Positions 23,385 to 32,325 of a DNA stretch of 64,000 bases are shown one piece after another. Source of the DNA: Corallium rubrum (Eukaryota > Cnidaria > Anthozoa > Scleralcyonacea > Coralliidae); NCBI GenBank assembly GCA_964035015.1, contig OZ036013.1:9099866-9163865 (forward strand). Direction: 5' to 3'. A model generated the notes under the pieces. That model saw nothing but the letters and a program-made list of their open reading frames with translations. It did not search any database and had not been told where the DNA came from. Both the position numbers and the translations under genes were made by a program. Numbering within the stretch: the first letter of the stretch is position 1; each line of letters starts with the position of its first letter.

Positions 23385-23720
23385 CATAAATTCACTTCTC
23401 TTGGCTATTCTTTTTGCTGTGTTTTCTTGCCTAATTTCTAGCCTTTTTCTTCGCTGTTCCTCTCCGCTGTTGTAGTTCTAGACACCGTGTTCAACCTTGA
23501 AATTGCGAGTCGCTCTTTTCGTTTCTTCGACTATAAACTCGGATTGTGTTTTGTTTTCCTCATTGAAGTCGCTTTAATATATACTGTAGTTCTCCTTGTA
23601 ATCGTCTGTCTCTTGCTCTAGCCTGCTGCTGTTCCCTCCGTTCGCTTGTTTCTTTATCTTGTCTTTCTCTTGAATACGTCTCAGCATTTCTAGCCTATAA
23701 GCATGTTTTCTTCTCCGAAC
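23385..23720 (-). pseudogene. Helitron N-terminal coiled-region scrap
   Basis: The minus strand encodes, with frame changes, RRIQERQDKETSERREQQQA then RARDRRLQG, and QRRKRLEIRQENTAKRIAKR. These match the Arg/Glu/Gln-rich repeats at the start of the Helitron protein at 12172-13917 (for example ERLQVVRQNTAERI). No Rep or helicase sequence is attached. Confidence 0.55.
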
Positions 23721-24469
23721 TTTTGTACTCAAACTCGAACGAAAGTGATGTTTTTGACGTAAAATAGCAAAACTACAGAGAAAACGTGTACCCTTTTAAC
23801 CACCATCAACCCCGCGGATCCCCGACATGGTCTCCGTTGATCGTTACATATAAATAAATAAATAAATATATACACACAAATGGATCCTCCAAAACGCCAA
23901 CATGGGTACAATCCCCGACCGGACCTACCGCCCACTCCGTCGAGATTAGTACCCTAGCGTCGCGAGGCCCGCTTCGCGAACCACACGAACACGAGGGGAC
24001 AATATAATATTCATCATATGCTATTAATCTAAGTCTATACGAGCTCTGCCAATTCAGACATTTAGACTGTTCAAAACCCGCTATATTCCTCCAGACAAGG
24101 TTACAGATAAAAAATATAAAGTGTCTATATCAATTTCTCTTTGTAAAGAACGTCTATTTTGTTAAAGTTTACTGTACGCATGCTGTGTACGTCTACGTGT
24201 CCCACAATTATTGACTGTCAGTAGGGTAAAGTGTATAAATGAAAAGGTAACTATTACTAATAAGGGTATAAGTCGAGTGCCTTTTCATAATGACGTAATG
24301 TGGATCTTCTGAAATCAGTCGGAGAGCTGTCGGTTATGACGGGGGCTTGAGTAAGAGCTAGTGTTAGAGGGTTCAGGAAGACATGAATAAATAATAAGGT
24401 AGGGTTAGAGTGTCCCAAAGGAGCCTGAGGAGGATATGGGCAATCCTCATTAAAAATTCAATTTACTTA
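23721..24469. other. Unassigned, with one scrap of the fold-back family
   Basis: 24000-24150 resembles the outer part of the fold-back arms (CGCTATATTCCTCCAGACAA and AAAAATATAAAGTGTCTA). A few AATA units lie near 23850. No gene is seen. Confidence 0.4.
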
Positions 24470-24546
24470 ATTAATTAATTAATTAATTAATTAATTAATT
24501 AATTAATTAATTATGAATCAATCATAGTGGGGGAGGGGGGGGGGGG
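24470..24546. repeat. (TTAA)n array followed by a G-run
   Basis: About ten TTAA units (24472-24512) and, after 20 bases, a nearly pure G tract at 24529-24546. Confidence 0.9.
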
Positions 24547-24639
24547 TATTACTACTAGAACATATGTTAAAGTAGCGGAACAAAAGTGTGTAGATGAGCG
24601 GTGTGTTTTTTGGAAGGTGTGTTTTTTATAGGATGTTTA

Positions 24640-24885
24640 GTCAACCAATTCATAATTGGTTGATATAATCATTCCATATTGGTCACTACCAATTTAGAAT
24701 GGTTATTTTGACCAATTCGCAAGTGGTTAAAATAACCACATGTAAAGGTTGCAACCAATTTTATTTGGTTAAAATAACCATTCTATTGTTACATTAATGG
24801 TTACAACCAATTATTAATTGGTTGTACTAACCATTCCGTAATGGTCACAACAAAAAAAAGAAGTTATTTCAACCAGTCAGTTTTT
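24640..24885. repeat. Cluster of short palindromes built on AACCAATT/AATTGGTT
   Basis: Over 240 bases the sequence alternates AACCAAT or AACCATT with ATTGGTT or AATGGTT, forming about seven consecutive small hairpins separated by AT-rich links. It ends 45 bases before the splice acceptor of the AMSH exon. The order and spacing look like a tandemly grown palindrome, not chance. The type of element is unknown. Confidence 0.75.
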
Positions 24886-24929
24886 ACAGTGGATAAACTT
24901 GGTCCTTATTTTGTTTTGTTTTATTTTAG

Positions 24930-25051
24930 ATTTTGTAAGTGGATTACGCACAGTGGTTGTTCCGGTTGAGCTAATGAGGAAGTTTATCGCACTTGCTTCA
25001 CCAAATACGCGACAAAACCGCGAGACATGTGGTATTTTAGCTGGAAAACTA
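24930..25051 (+). CDS. AMSH/STAMBP-like deubiquitinase, JAMM domain exon (first part)
   Basis: The exon lies between a splice acceptor (TTATTTTAG ending 24929) and a donor (GTAAGT from 25052). After two bases completing a split codon it encodes FVSGLRTVVVPVELMRKFIA then LASPNTRQNRETCGILAGKL. This matches the start of the MPN+/JAMM domain of STAMBP/AMSH (VVVP, LASANT and ETCGIL blocks). The Glu of ETCGIL is the catalytic-base Glu of the family. The product is a zinc metalloprotease that cleaves Lys63-linked ubiquitin chains at endosomes in partnership with ESCRT. Start phase 1, end phase 0. The continuation is the exon at 61119-61256. Upstream exons (MIT and SH3-binding regions) were not found. 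Confidence 0.93.
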
Positions 25052-25276
25052 GTAAGTAAAATTACGTTTGTTGGTTTTTATTCCCGCAGTGCACCGATGC
25101 GCTCTTATATTGCGACAGAACAGAATAACCTGAAGATAACTGCTGGGCGTGGATTACAGATAAATTTGCTTATTACGGTCTGCTATACATGGAGTCACTT
25201 CATTGGAAAGATAGATATATTTAAACATTACTGTATTAGGTGGCACGTGTTTAGTTCAAATGGTGTAATGTATTAT

Positions 25277-25813
25277 ATTTAACAATTTGACAACGAGACC
25301 GAGTTTTCTATGAGCTTATAGTCAACGAAGCGAAGCCGAGTTGACTATCTGCTCGTAGAAAATGAAGGCGAGTTGTCTAATTGTTTTAGTATCAACCATA
25401 AGCAACTTTTCTTTAACGTAAATAACTCTTATCACACATTCTTCCAACTTTTCAGATAGTTTTACCTTTTTATTTGCAGTAGTCTCCCCATTCAAGGTGT
25501 AGAGTAGTTCGATGGCACATGATAAACAATCGCTCACAAAAAAACGAGGTTGTAATTACTTTGCTTTAAATTTGGTGTTGATATACTCCGTCGACATAAG
25601 CGAATTAATTTTCTTATTCGAAAATGTCAAGCTGAACAATTTTCCATTACCTTTGTGCCAATGTTTTCATGATTTGGTCAGAATAGGAGTATTCCAGGTA
25701 TAAGAAGGTTTATCATTGGATAACGCTACTATGGTCTATCGCCAATAGACCACTAGTAGCTCAGCCAATCAGAAAGCCGGATTTGTAATAGACCGCCAGT
25801 TGGTTGATACTAA
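25277..25813 (+). repeat. Dispersed fold-back repeat, copy B
   Basis: Second copy of the block at 339-960, better than 85% similar by eye. Its first ~95 bases form a clear hairpin: TATAGTCAACGAAGCGAAGC faces GAGTTGACTATCTG near 25316-25352. It ends at TTGATACTAA, 13 bases before recognisable LINE-2 sequence, so it probably truncated or inserted into that LINE. No gene is inside. Confidence 0.82.
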
Positions 25814-26090
25814 CGTATATTATATCATGGCCTTCGTTCAGCAATCGAAAATGTAAATTTGACATCCCTTCTCGACCCGTTGGTTGATATCAACGTAAAT
25901 TGGACACGCTGGAAAAACACCTTCGAAAGCACAGTGTCGAAGTTTGTACCAACAAAACGTTTTAAAACAAGAAACGGCCCACCATGGATCACTGGTCAAC
26001 TCTTTCGTGCTATCCACAAGAAAGAATCAGCGCGCAGAAAACTGAAACATTCTTTCAGCGAGTACATGGTTGAAAAATATAGACAATTAA

Positions 26091-26253
26091 TTAAGAAATA
26101 GAAAACGAGTCGCGTGCTTTTATGGAGTAATAACGGCACAAGGAAGTTGAAAGAACACGAGAGAAGCGTGCAAAACACGAGGCGATACCCGAGTGCCGTT
26201 ATTACTCCATAAAAGCACGCGACGAGTTTTTCTATTTCTTTTATAAAATATAC
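26091..26253. repeat. Palindrome near the left end of the Crypton-like element
   Basis: TATGGAGTAATAACGGCA near 26132 faces TGCCGTTATTACTCCATA near 26202, and the match extends outward to AGAAATAGAAAACGAG / CGAGTTTTTCTATTTCTT. Arms are about 47 bases around a ~60-base loop. Confidence 0.92.
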
Positions 26254-26521
26254 TAAGAAATAACACAAGCAAACATTTTATTCGTAAAGATCAAAATGTA
26301 AATTCTCCCTAACGTGAGAAATGTACACGTCACGAACACGCTTGTCCGGAACAGCTTGCTGCTTGCTCTGAACGAATTCAACGAAGAGTTAATAAACGAA
26401 CGATGGACGTCTAATTAATAACAGTTTTAAAATAAGTTGTCGCTGAAAACTTTACAGAAATGTGAATGTAGTATTGAACAAGTTAACGTAACAGACCATC
26501 AGTCTAATGTTTGCAAGAGAA

Positions 26522-28146
26522 TCACCGATCGTCACTGGATTTAATTACGATTTGGACATTTTCGATGGAGCAAGAACTAAACATACTACCAGCCATGGAG
26601 AAACTCTGTGCTTTGGTAGACGTTACTGCCACGTTTGCTAAAGAAGTATGGTTATCGATCGAAGGCTGAAGTGTATTGGACTGATCAGTATAAACTGGAT
26701 GGCCAGGGATCAGAGAACGAGACAAAACATCGCTGCAGTTGCGAAGTTGTGATGTAGACGGACGTGCGTTGTAATGAACCAGACTTTGTTCATTTCGATG
26801 ACCTGAGATTGTCTTGATATGTCGATTTGGAATACCAGCATTCGACCAAACTGTTATTGCCTTCGCTGTAACACTGTGGTTTGTGTAGACCATCGAAAGG
26901 CCAGCTGCTTTACTGATATCGGCCATCATTTTTCCCAATTTGTTGATACCGAGTGGCCGATTTTCATACCAGACTTTCTTCGACGACTTCCAGTTTTTGC
27001 CGACGGGATACTGAAAAAAGAGCAGAGCAGTTGGGGTTGACTTTTTGTAGGTAGAAAGCCAGGGCTTTGTAGCCATCAACAGGTTGGTCGGTCAGATACA
27101 TTCTTGCCTCCTTTTCGTTGCTTGAGACATCGTTTAAACCACCAGGATGAGTTTTTTTGATTGCTCGTCGTGGGTCATCTTAACGTACCATTGACCAGAA
27201 CTGTCAACTTCAAATGAGAAGCTGTTTACCGTGAGAGAACGCTGTCCTTCGCGACCTCTTCTGCACCAGTAGAGAACGACGTGAAACCATACACAGTGGA
27301 GAAGAGAAAGGAGTTAGCTAAGATTAAACACCTCGCTGGTTTTCAACTTGGCAAGGTCTTCTTGTTCGAGCGGCGGTTTGTGCTGAACGTTTTCTTTTCC
27401 ACTTTGCTTCAGCTGTTTTATTTTGGCGTCTAGCATCTGGTTTGACCTTGTAGACCTTGGGTTGGAGGTAATTTTAATTCCCCTGTTGAACGGCGGAGCA
27501 TTCAAGTACCTTTCTACGCCTTGTCTGAAGCCAACCAGCGCTGATTTGCTGTATTCTTGCTTGTCTCTTGTCCTGGCTTCGGCGTAGAAACGACGGAGGT
27601 TTTCGTCCAGTTGACCAATCGTCATATTCTCGATTTTAGTCAAGATATTTTTTTGATTGCACCATTCTAAATGTATGGAACAGTTTTCATGGTCAGGTAC
27701 TGTTTAAAACTATTGTGTGCATGAATACAAACAGGTGTATTATGTATAATTTTTGCAGCGAAAACTGAAATAGTTTTTTTTTAATAAGGAAACGAACAAG
27801 AATTTTAGTATAAACAAAGTTTGTAGTTTTGACGAAACAATGTATGTACAAAATGTTTTAAAACTGCAATGTACAGTTCACATAACTCATAAGTTTAAAA
27901 ACCTTCATTACAATAATAAAATAAAATTTACGTACCTTGAAAAGCCGAAATTGCCCGATTCGTTGCGTTTTTGGTTGCTTTTGAGTGCCGGTTGTCCAGC
28001 AAAACGTTTAGCTCCGGCTCCGAGGGAGCAGCAAATCTTCCTTTTTCTGAGTGAACGCGTCGTCTTTTTTCGACAGGCTCTGTCGTACACATTATATTTA
28101 ACGTTTGAGTTTCGTAGTCCACTGAACACAGTTTGTTTTTACTCAA
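26522..28146 (-). pseudogene. Crypton-like tyrosine recombinase (DUF3504 type), broken
   Basis: Exon 1 (28146-27936) starts at ATG and encodes KRRRVHSEKGRFAAPSEPEL then SKATKNATNRAISAFQ. A 269-base intron follows (GTACGT donor, TTTAG acceptor, 27667-27935). Exon 2 from 27666 continues EWCNQKNILTKIENM and LDENLRRFYAEARTRDKQEY, the SAM-like core-binding domain. After a TAA at 27314-27316 the frame reads VLYWCRRGREGQ, which carries the first catalytic Arg. A T7 run (27152-27158, plus strand) shifts the frame. The catalytic part has VYTNHSVTAKAITVW, SGHRNEQSLVHYNA and the Tyr. The HxxR motif reads HSVT, so the second catalytic Arg is lost. Related host genes carry the same DUF3504 domain, but the broken frame argues for a dead transposon. 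Confidence 0.82.
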
Positions 28147-28202
28147 TTTCGTTTTGTCAATATTAGAAAAAGTCGCGTTTATAAAAGCGAGTCAAAACCG
28201 TG

Positions 28203-28412
28203 TTTTGTTTAACAAATAAAACATAAAGCTCCGTGCATATGTACTCTTATAAAGGCACGTTTGACGTCATTTGAACACGAAAGAAGTTGAGTAGAGGCAC
28301 GAGGCGATAGCCGAGTGCCTTTACACTTCTTTCGTGTTCAAATGACGTCAAACGTACCTTTATTAGAGTACATATACACAGGAGCGGTATGTTTTATTTG
28401 TTTTATAAAATA
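28203..28412. repeat. Palindrome upstream of the recombinase gene
   Basis: Arms of about 95 bases are nearly identical in inverse (GACGTCATTTGAACACGAAA on the left; TTTCGTGTTCAAATGACGTC on the right), with outer ends AACAAATAAAACAT / TGTTTTATTTGTT. It lies 57 bases upstream of the recombinase ATG, so it could hold or block the promoter. Confidence 0.92.
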
Positions 28413-29670
28413 AGAAGGAGAAAAACCAAGCTAAAAGTGAGGTAGTTTTGGAATTTGGCGGGCTTTTCTGGCCAGCTGACGCCATTCTACGCCACTTTAC
28501 GTCATTCATGGTCTATGTTCTCTTATAAATGCACGGAGTCCAGCCAATCAGAGCGTGCGTAGAGGACACCTTATTTTATAATGAGTTATAACGAACGGGT
28601 ATTAACCAATCAAATTGCCCGATGTATGCTACCTATTTTATAAGATCCGATGTTAAACGCATGATCTCGGAGGCTCCGGATAACTTCTTCGCTTCGCTTG
28701 CTGCTGATTTGATGAAGAATCCAAAACGCTTCTGGTCAGTATTTAAACTCTCGTGGAAAAAAGCAACCTTGCCAAAGTTCATCTCTTTGGCAAACACCGC
28801 CGGTAACCATAACAGAATTGTTGCTTCTAACCCAAACAATATTACTGAACTCTTTTACCGCTATTTTATCGCAGTCTTTCACCTTATCAATAACTTTGCC
28901 TCAGAATCTTTCCACCGAAACAACCTTATCAATAACTTTGCCTCAGAATCTTTCCTCAAACCAAAATACGTTATCCAACATCGATCAAACAACCGAAGAC
29001 GTTTTTGCGGCTCTTAAACTGATTATTAGATGAGCATAAAGCGACGTGACCTGATGGTATACCAAACAGAATCCTGAAGGAAACTGCTGCACAGATAGCT
29101 CCCTCACTTTGTTTACTATTTAACCTATCTTTACAATCTGGTACCTTTCCTGAAGAATGGAAAATTGGAAACATTGTTCCTGTTTTCAAGAAAGGAAACA
29201 AAGAATTTTCAGAGAACTATACAGGCCAATTTCTCTTCTTTCAAACGTGTCGAAATTACTCGAACGTTGCGTTTTGGAAAAAAATAGAGACCACCCGCTT
29301 AATTTTTTTAATCCAAATCAACATGGTTTTATTCCGGGAAAGTCTTGTACCACAGACCTAGTCCAAGTACTGGAATATATTGGTCAGCAACTTGAGAACG
29401 ACAAGCACACTGATGTTGTCTACTTAGACATGAGTAAAGCTTTTGACAGGGCGTCCCACAGTCAGATACTCGAAAAGTTGCGAGAAATTAACATCGGCGG
29501 TAGTCTCCACTACTGGGACGTAAACAACGTGTCGCCATACCTCGAGCAACCTCATCTTCACTGCCTGTAACATCAGGTGTACCACAAGGATCGATCCTGG
29601 GACCAATTCTTTTATTGTACGTGAATGACTTACCAGACTCCGTTGTATCGTCAAGCGTACGCACAAGAAG

Positions 29671-30164
29671 GCGCGAGAGACATGAAGCGATTAATAGGAG
29701 AGGATGCGACGAATTTTCCCGTCAAAATAAGGACTATGCGGGCTAATTAAATATGGTCTGAGCTAAAGGATTAAATTGTCACATATATTTCAAGGTAAGC
29801 GTATTTTCAGTAGTTTTTAGTTTTTATTTCACTGTTGACGAATAGCGCGCCAAGCTATAGAGTCGAACTGGAGATTCTCTATTCTCTTAAGGTTTGTATG
29901 ATATTAGCGGCTCAGGTATGATGAACGAAGGGCACTGAATGCATAAACTTTCTTAGCCGATAAACTCAGTTCTGGGCTGCCTGGTTGTGATCTGTTCACA
30001 ATCATTGTCTTTTGTTTTGGTTAAAACAAGCTAATAATTCTCATCTTTTTTTGGCTTCTCGTGGTTTGGACAAAATCACAAGTCGCAAACGACGTGTTTC
30101 CCATACACTGCATTTAAGTCCAGTTATTTAGTGTCAACTCTCAAGCCTGCCACAAAGTACTACA
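29671..30164. other. Unassigned sequence
   Basis: Nothing could be assigned between LINE-2 and the endonuclease fragment. Confidence 0.35.
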
Positions 30165-30627
30165 AGAACACCATATGGAACTGCTGTTTATTTAAAAAAT
30201 AATCTACAATGTGTGTCTGAACCCTTGAGGTGTAACCATAATGATGTTGAAATAACAGTTATTAAAATTGATCAGCCAGTTTACAATTTACACATTGTTG
30301 GAATTTATCGCTCAAAATCTAAAGTAAAGATTTCTAAATTAATTGATGCATTAAAATTTCTTCATGAGAATATTTTAAAACATTGTGATACCCCTGTAAT
30401 TATGCTTGGTGATTTTAATATAAATTTAATGGAAAATTCCCCAGAGAAAAAAGCTCTATCTAAATATCTTAGTGAACAAGAACATTATGCACAGCTTGTT
30501 AATGAAGTAACAACTGACTATAAAACTCAATTGATCATATTTACACAAATATCCCTCAAAGAATTTACTGTAGTGGTGCTCTTGAATCTTACTTTAGTGA
30601 TCATAAACCTATCTTTGCATCTGTAGC
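30165..30627 (+). pseudogene. APE-type endonuclease fragment
   Basis: Encodes VYNLHIVGIYRSKSK, TPVIMLGDFNINLMEN, then after a frameshift near 30530 LDHIYTNIPQRIYCSGALES and SDHKPIFASVA before a stop. The GDFN and SDHKP blocks are the usual end of the APE endonuclease fold. The stop directly after the SDHKP block means the domain is C-terminal, unlike in LINEs, where RT follows. Helentron-type rolling-circle elements carry such a C-terminal endonuclease; that is the best guess, but no helicase is attached. Confidence 0.6.
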
Positions 30628-31086
30628 ATGATTCATTTACTTAAAATATGATAAGTTAACAAAAAAATGTACAATATACATTATCTATAGCTATAAGAGC
30701 GATTAAATACCATAGAGTGAACAGTACATGTATACTGAACAGTATTTAAAAATTCCTAAAATTTATTTGTCAATCTTTTTCTCCAAATACAAACAAGTCA
30801 CCTCAACCGCTTCGCCAGCCTAGTGGCAGGGGTAAATATACCCCTATTGGATAGGGGACCAGAGGCTGAACTATAGCTGGCCCCTCTTTTCACTGGCAGG
30901 AACAAGGTGTGTTATAGGTAAGTCTTCTTTTAATTGTTTACCCTTCCCATTCACTTAGTGTCACATAATCGGATTAAAAATAATTTACTGATTAACTGAC
31001 TAATTTTCTCAATTTACATTCCAGCTAAAAGTTGAAAAATGGTACACGATTGGTAATCAACCTACTGTAACTTAAGGAGTGAAAAT
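30628..31086. other. Unassigned, with strong stem-loops
   Basis: 30820-30905 contains nested GC-rich inverted repeats, for example GGGGTA/TACCCC and CCTATTGGATAGG near 30834-30866, and GCCTAGTGGCAGG / CACTGGCAGG as a direct echo. These could be element ends. No gene is seen. Confidence 0.35.
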
Positions 31087-31592
31087 TGGTAAAACTATTT
31101 TTTGACAATGTGGAACCAAAGCCGAACAATGATTACGCCGTTCTTCCCTACATCAAAGGACTAACAGAACCATTAAAGCGACTACTAAAACCACACAACA
31201 TCCAAGTTACAACAAAACCTCTCCGCACATTAGAACAAATATTTCCGTCAGTTAAAGACAGACCATCCCCGGAAGATCAGACCAACGTTGTTTATCAAAT
31301 TACCTGCTCAGATTGCTCATGGAGCTACATTGGTCAGACAGGAAGAACCTTCAACACCAGGAGAAAAGAACATAAAAGAAACGTGGAACAATGCAAAAGT
31401 GGATCAAACATCGCAAACCATGCTTGGACGAACGATCACCGAATAGACTTTGAAAACGGCAAGATAATTGACAAAGGCAACTATCGGCACAGAACAACCT
31501 TAGAATCTTGGCATACCGCAATCACGAAAAACTCAGACAACAACTCAAAGCATATGCCGGAACAATACCGATTTTTAGTCAAGAAACTTTAA
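31087..31592 (+). pseudogene. Penelope-like element 1: GIY-YIG endonuclease region
   Basis: The frame reads through 168 codons without its reverse transcriptase. After KDRPSPEDQTNVVYQITCSD it has CSWSYIGQTGRTFNTRRKEH, the GIY-YIG nuclease core (VYQI, then YIGQTGR, then Arg and His). Downstream SNIANHAWTNDHRIDFENGK and KNSDNNSKHMPEQY match the rest of the domain. In Penelope-like elements this nuclease is fused C-terminal to a telomerase-related RT and cuts the target. The RT part is missing, so the copy is 5'-truncated at about 31080. A hammerhead-like segment lies 120 bases downstream. Confidence 0.85.
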
Positions 31593-31712
31593 CTAATTAA
31601 TGATGCAACTTAGCGATCTATTCGTTTAGGCGGAACTGTCACTATATCACCTCCTTTGTCCATGTATGTAATTGTAAACTGTCATGTATGTCGTCATATC
31701 CATTCATTGTAA

Positions 31713-31756
31713 TTCACCCGTCGAAGGCTGCAGACTGGCAGCCGAAAGCTCGTAAC
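31713..31756 (+). ncRNA. Degenerate hammerhead-like motif of Penelope-like element 1
   Basis: CCGTCGAAGGCTGC, then GGCAGCCGAAAGCTC. The stem II hairpin (GGCTGC/GCAGCC) and GAAA are present. The CUGANGA box is altered (CCGTCGA) and no GUC follows GAAA. Position after the GIY-YIG ORF matches the two better hammerheads below. Not expected to cleave. Confidence 0.45.
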
Positions 31757-31849
31757 TCGAATAAATATTATAAACCAGAGAACGTTGTCAACATTAATAT
31801 GAATAATCCTGGTTTCGCATCCAACATCTTTAAAGGTTTTATTCAGTTG

Positions 31850-32325
31850 GATGTCAACTAAAGTCATGTCAAAACCAAAATAATGTACTTGTCAAACGGT
31901 GATGGCTCTGCCTATGGATGAATGTCTCTCATGTTACCATGCGATGAACTAATATGCCTCAAAGCAGTTATAAAAGACCCTTTATTTACAAGTAATATTT
32001 GGCATTTCACTTGATTAAACTGGATGTTCTATGCATGTTCGTTGCAACTGAAGTCATGTTGAAACCAAAATACTGTACTTGTCAAACGGTAATGGCTCTG
32101 CCTATGGATGAATGTCTCTCGTGTTACCATGCGACAAACTAATACGCCTCAAAGCAGTTCATAAAAGACCCTTTATTTACAAGTAATATTTGGCATTTCA
32201 CTTGATTAAACTGGATGTTCTATGCATGTTCGTCGCAACTGAAGTCATGTTGAAACCAAAATACTGTACTTGTCAAACGGTAATGGCTCTGCCTATGGAT
32301 GAATGTCTCATGTTACAATAAATGC
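31850..32325. repeat. Tandem repeat, ~190-base unit, 2.5 copies
   Basis: AAGTCATGTTGAAACCAAAA recurs about every 190 bases (31862 in variant form, 32051, 32242), with GGCTCTGCCTATGGATGAAT in each unit. Units are more than 90% alike by eye. Confidence 0.92.

Larger units (their letters stand above)
26091..28643 (-). mobile_element. Crypton-like tyrosine-recombinase element
   Basis: A 2.55-kb insertion interrupts LINE-2. Its ends are short imperfect inverted repeats (TTAAGAAATAG on the left; CTATTTTATAA on the right), and no clear target duplication is seen, as expected for Cryptons. Inside are a minus-strand tyrosine recombinase gene and a large palindrome near each end (26091-26253 and 28203-28412), both containing the motif CACGAGGCGATA followed by CCGAGTGCC. 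About 230 bases lie between the right palindrome and the right end. Confidence 0.78.
25826..29670 (+). pseudogene. LINE-2 of this window, split by a Crypton-like element
   Basis: Left part 25833-26090 encodes GLRSAIENVNLTSLL and PPWITGQLFRAIHKKESARR, ending EKYRQL. Right part 28644-29670 continues RSDVKRMISEAPDNFFASLA and NPKRFWSVFKLSWKK. RT blocks follow: PSLCLLFNLSLQSGTFPEEW, NIVPVFKKGNKEFSENY, NQHGFIPGKSCTTDLVQVLE, VVYLDMSKAFDRASHSQ (motif A), and TSGVPQGSILGPI (motif B). It stops before motif C (YADD). The parts rejoin in frame as CAATTAA|GATCC, so the element between them inserted here. The family is the same as LINE-1. Frameshifts and a near-duplicate of 45 bases at 28881-28960 are present. 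Confidence 0.85.

Noticed and set aside
1..24929. Upstream AMSH exons (MIT domain or PxVxRxxKP motif)
   Set aside because: None could be recognised by eye on the + strand; short or diverged exons could still be hidden there.
24899..25282. A 127-codon gene covering the AMSH exon
   Set aside because: Homology stops exactly at the GTAAGT donor and starts just after the TTTTAG acceptor; the rest of the open frame is intron.
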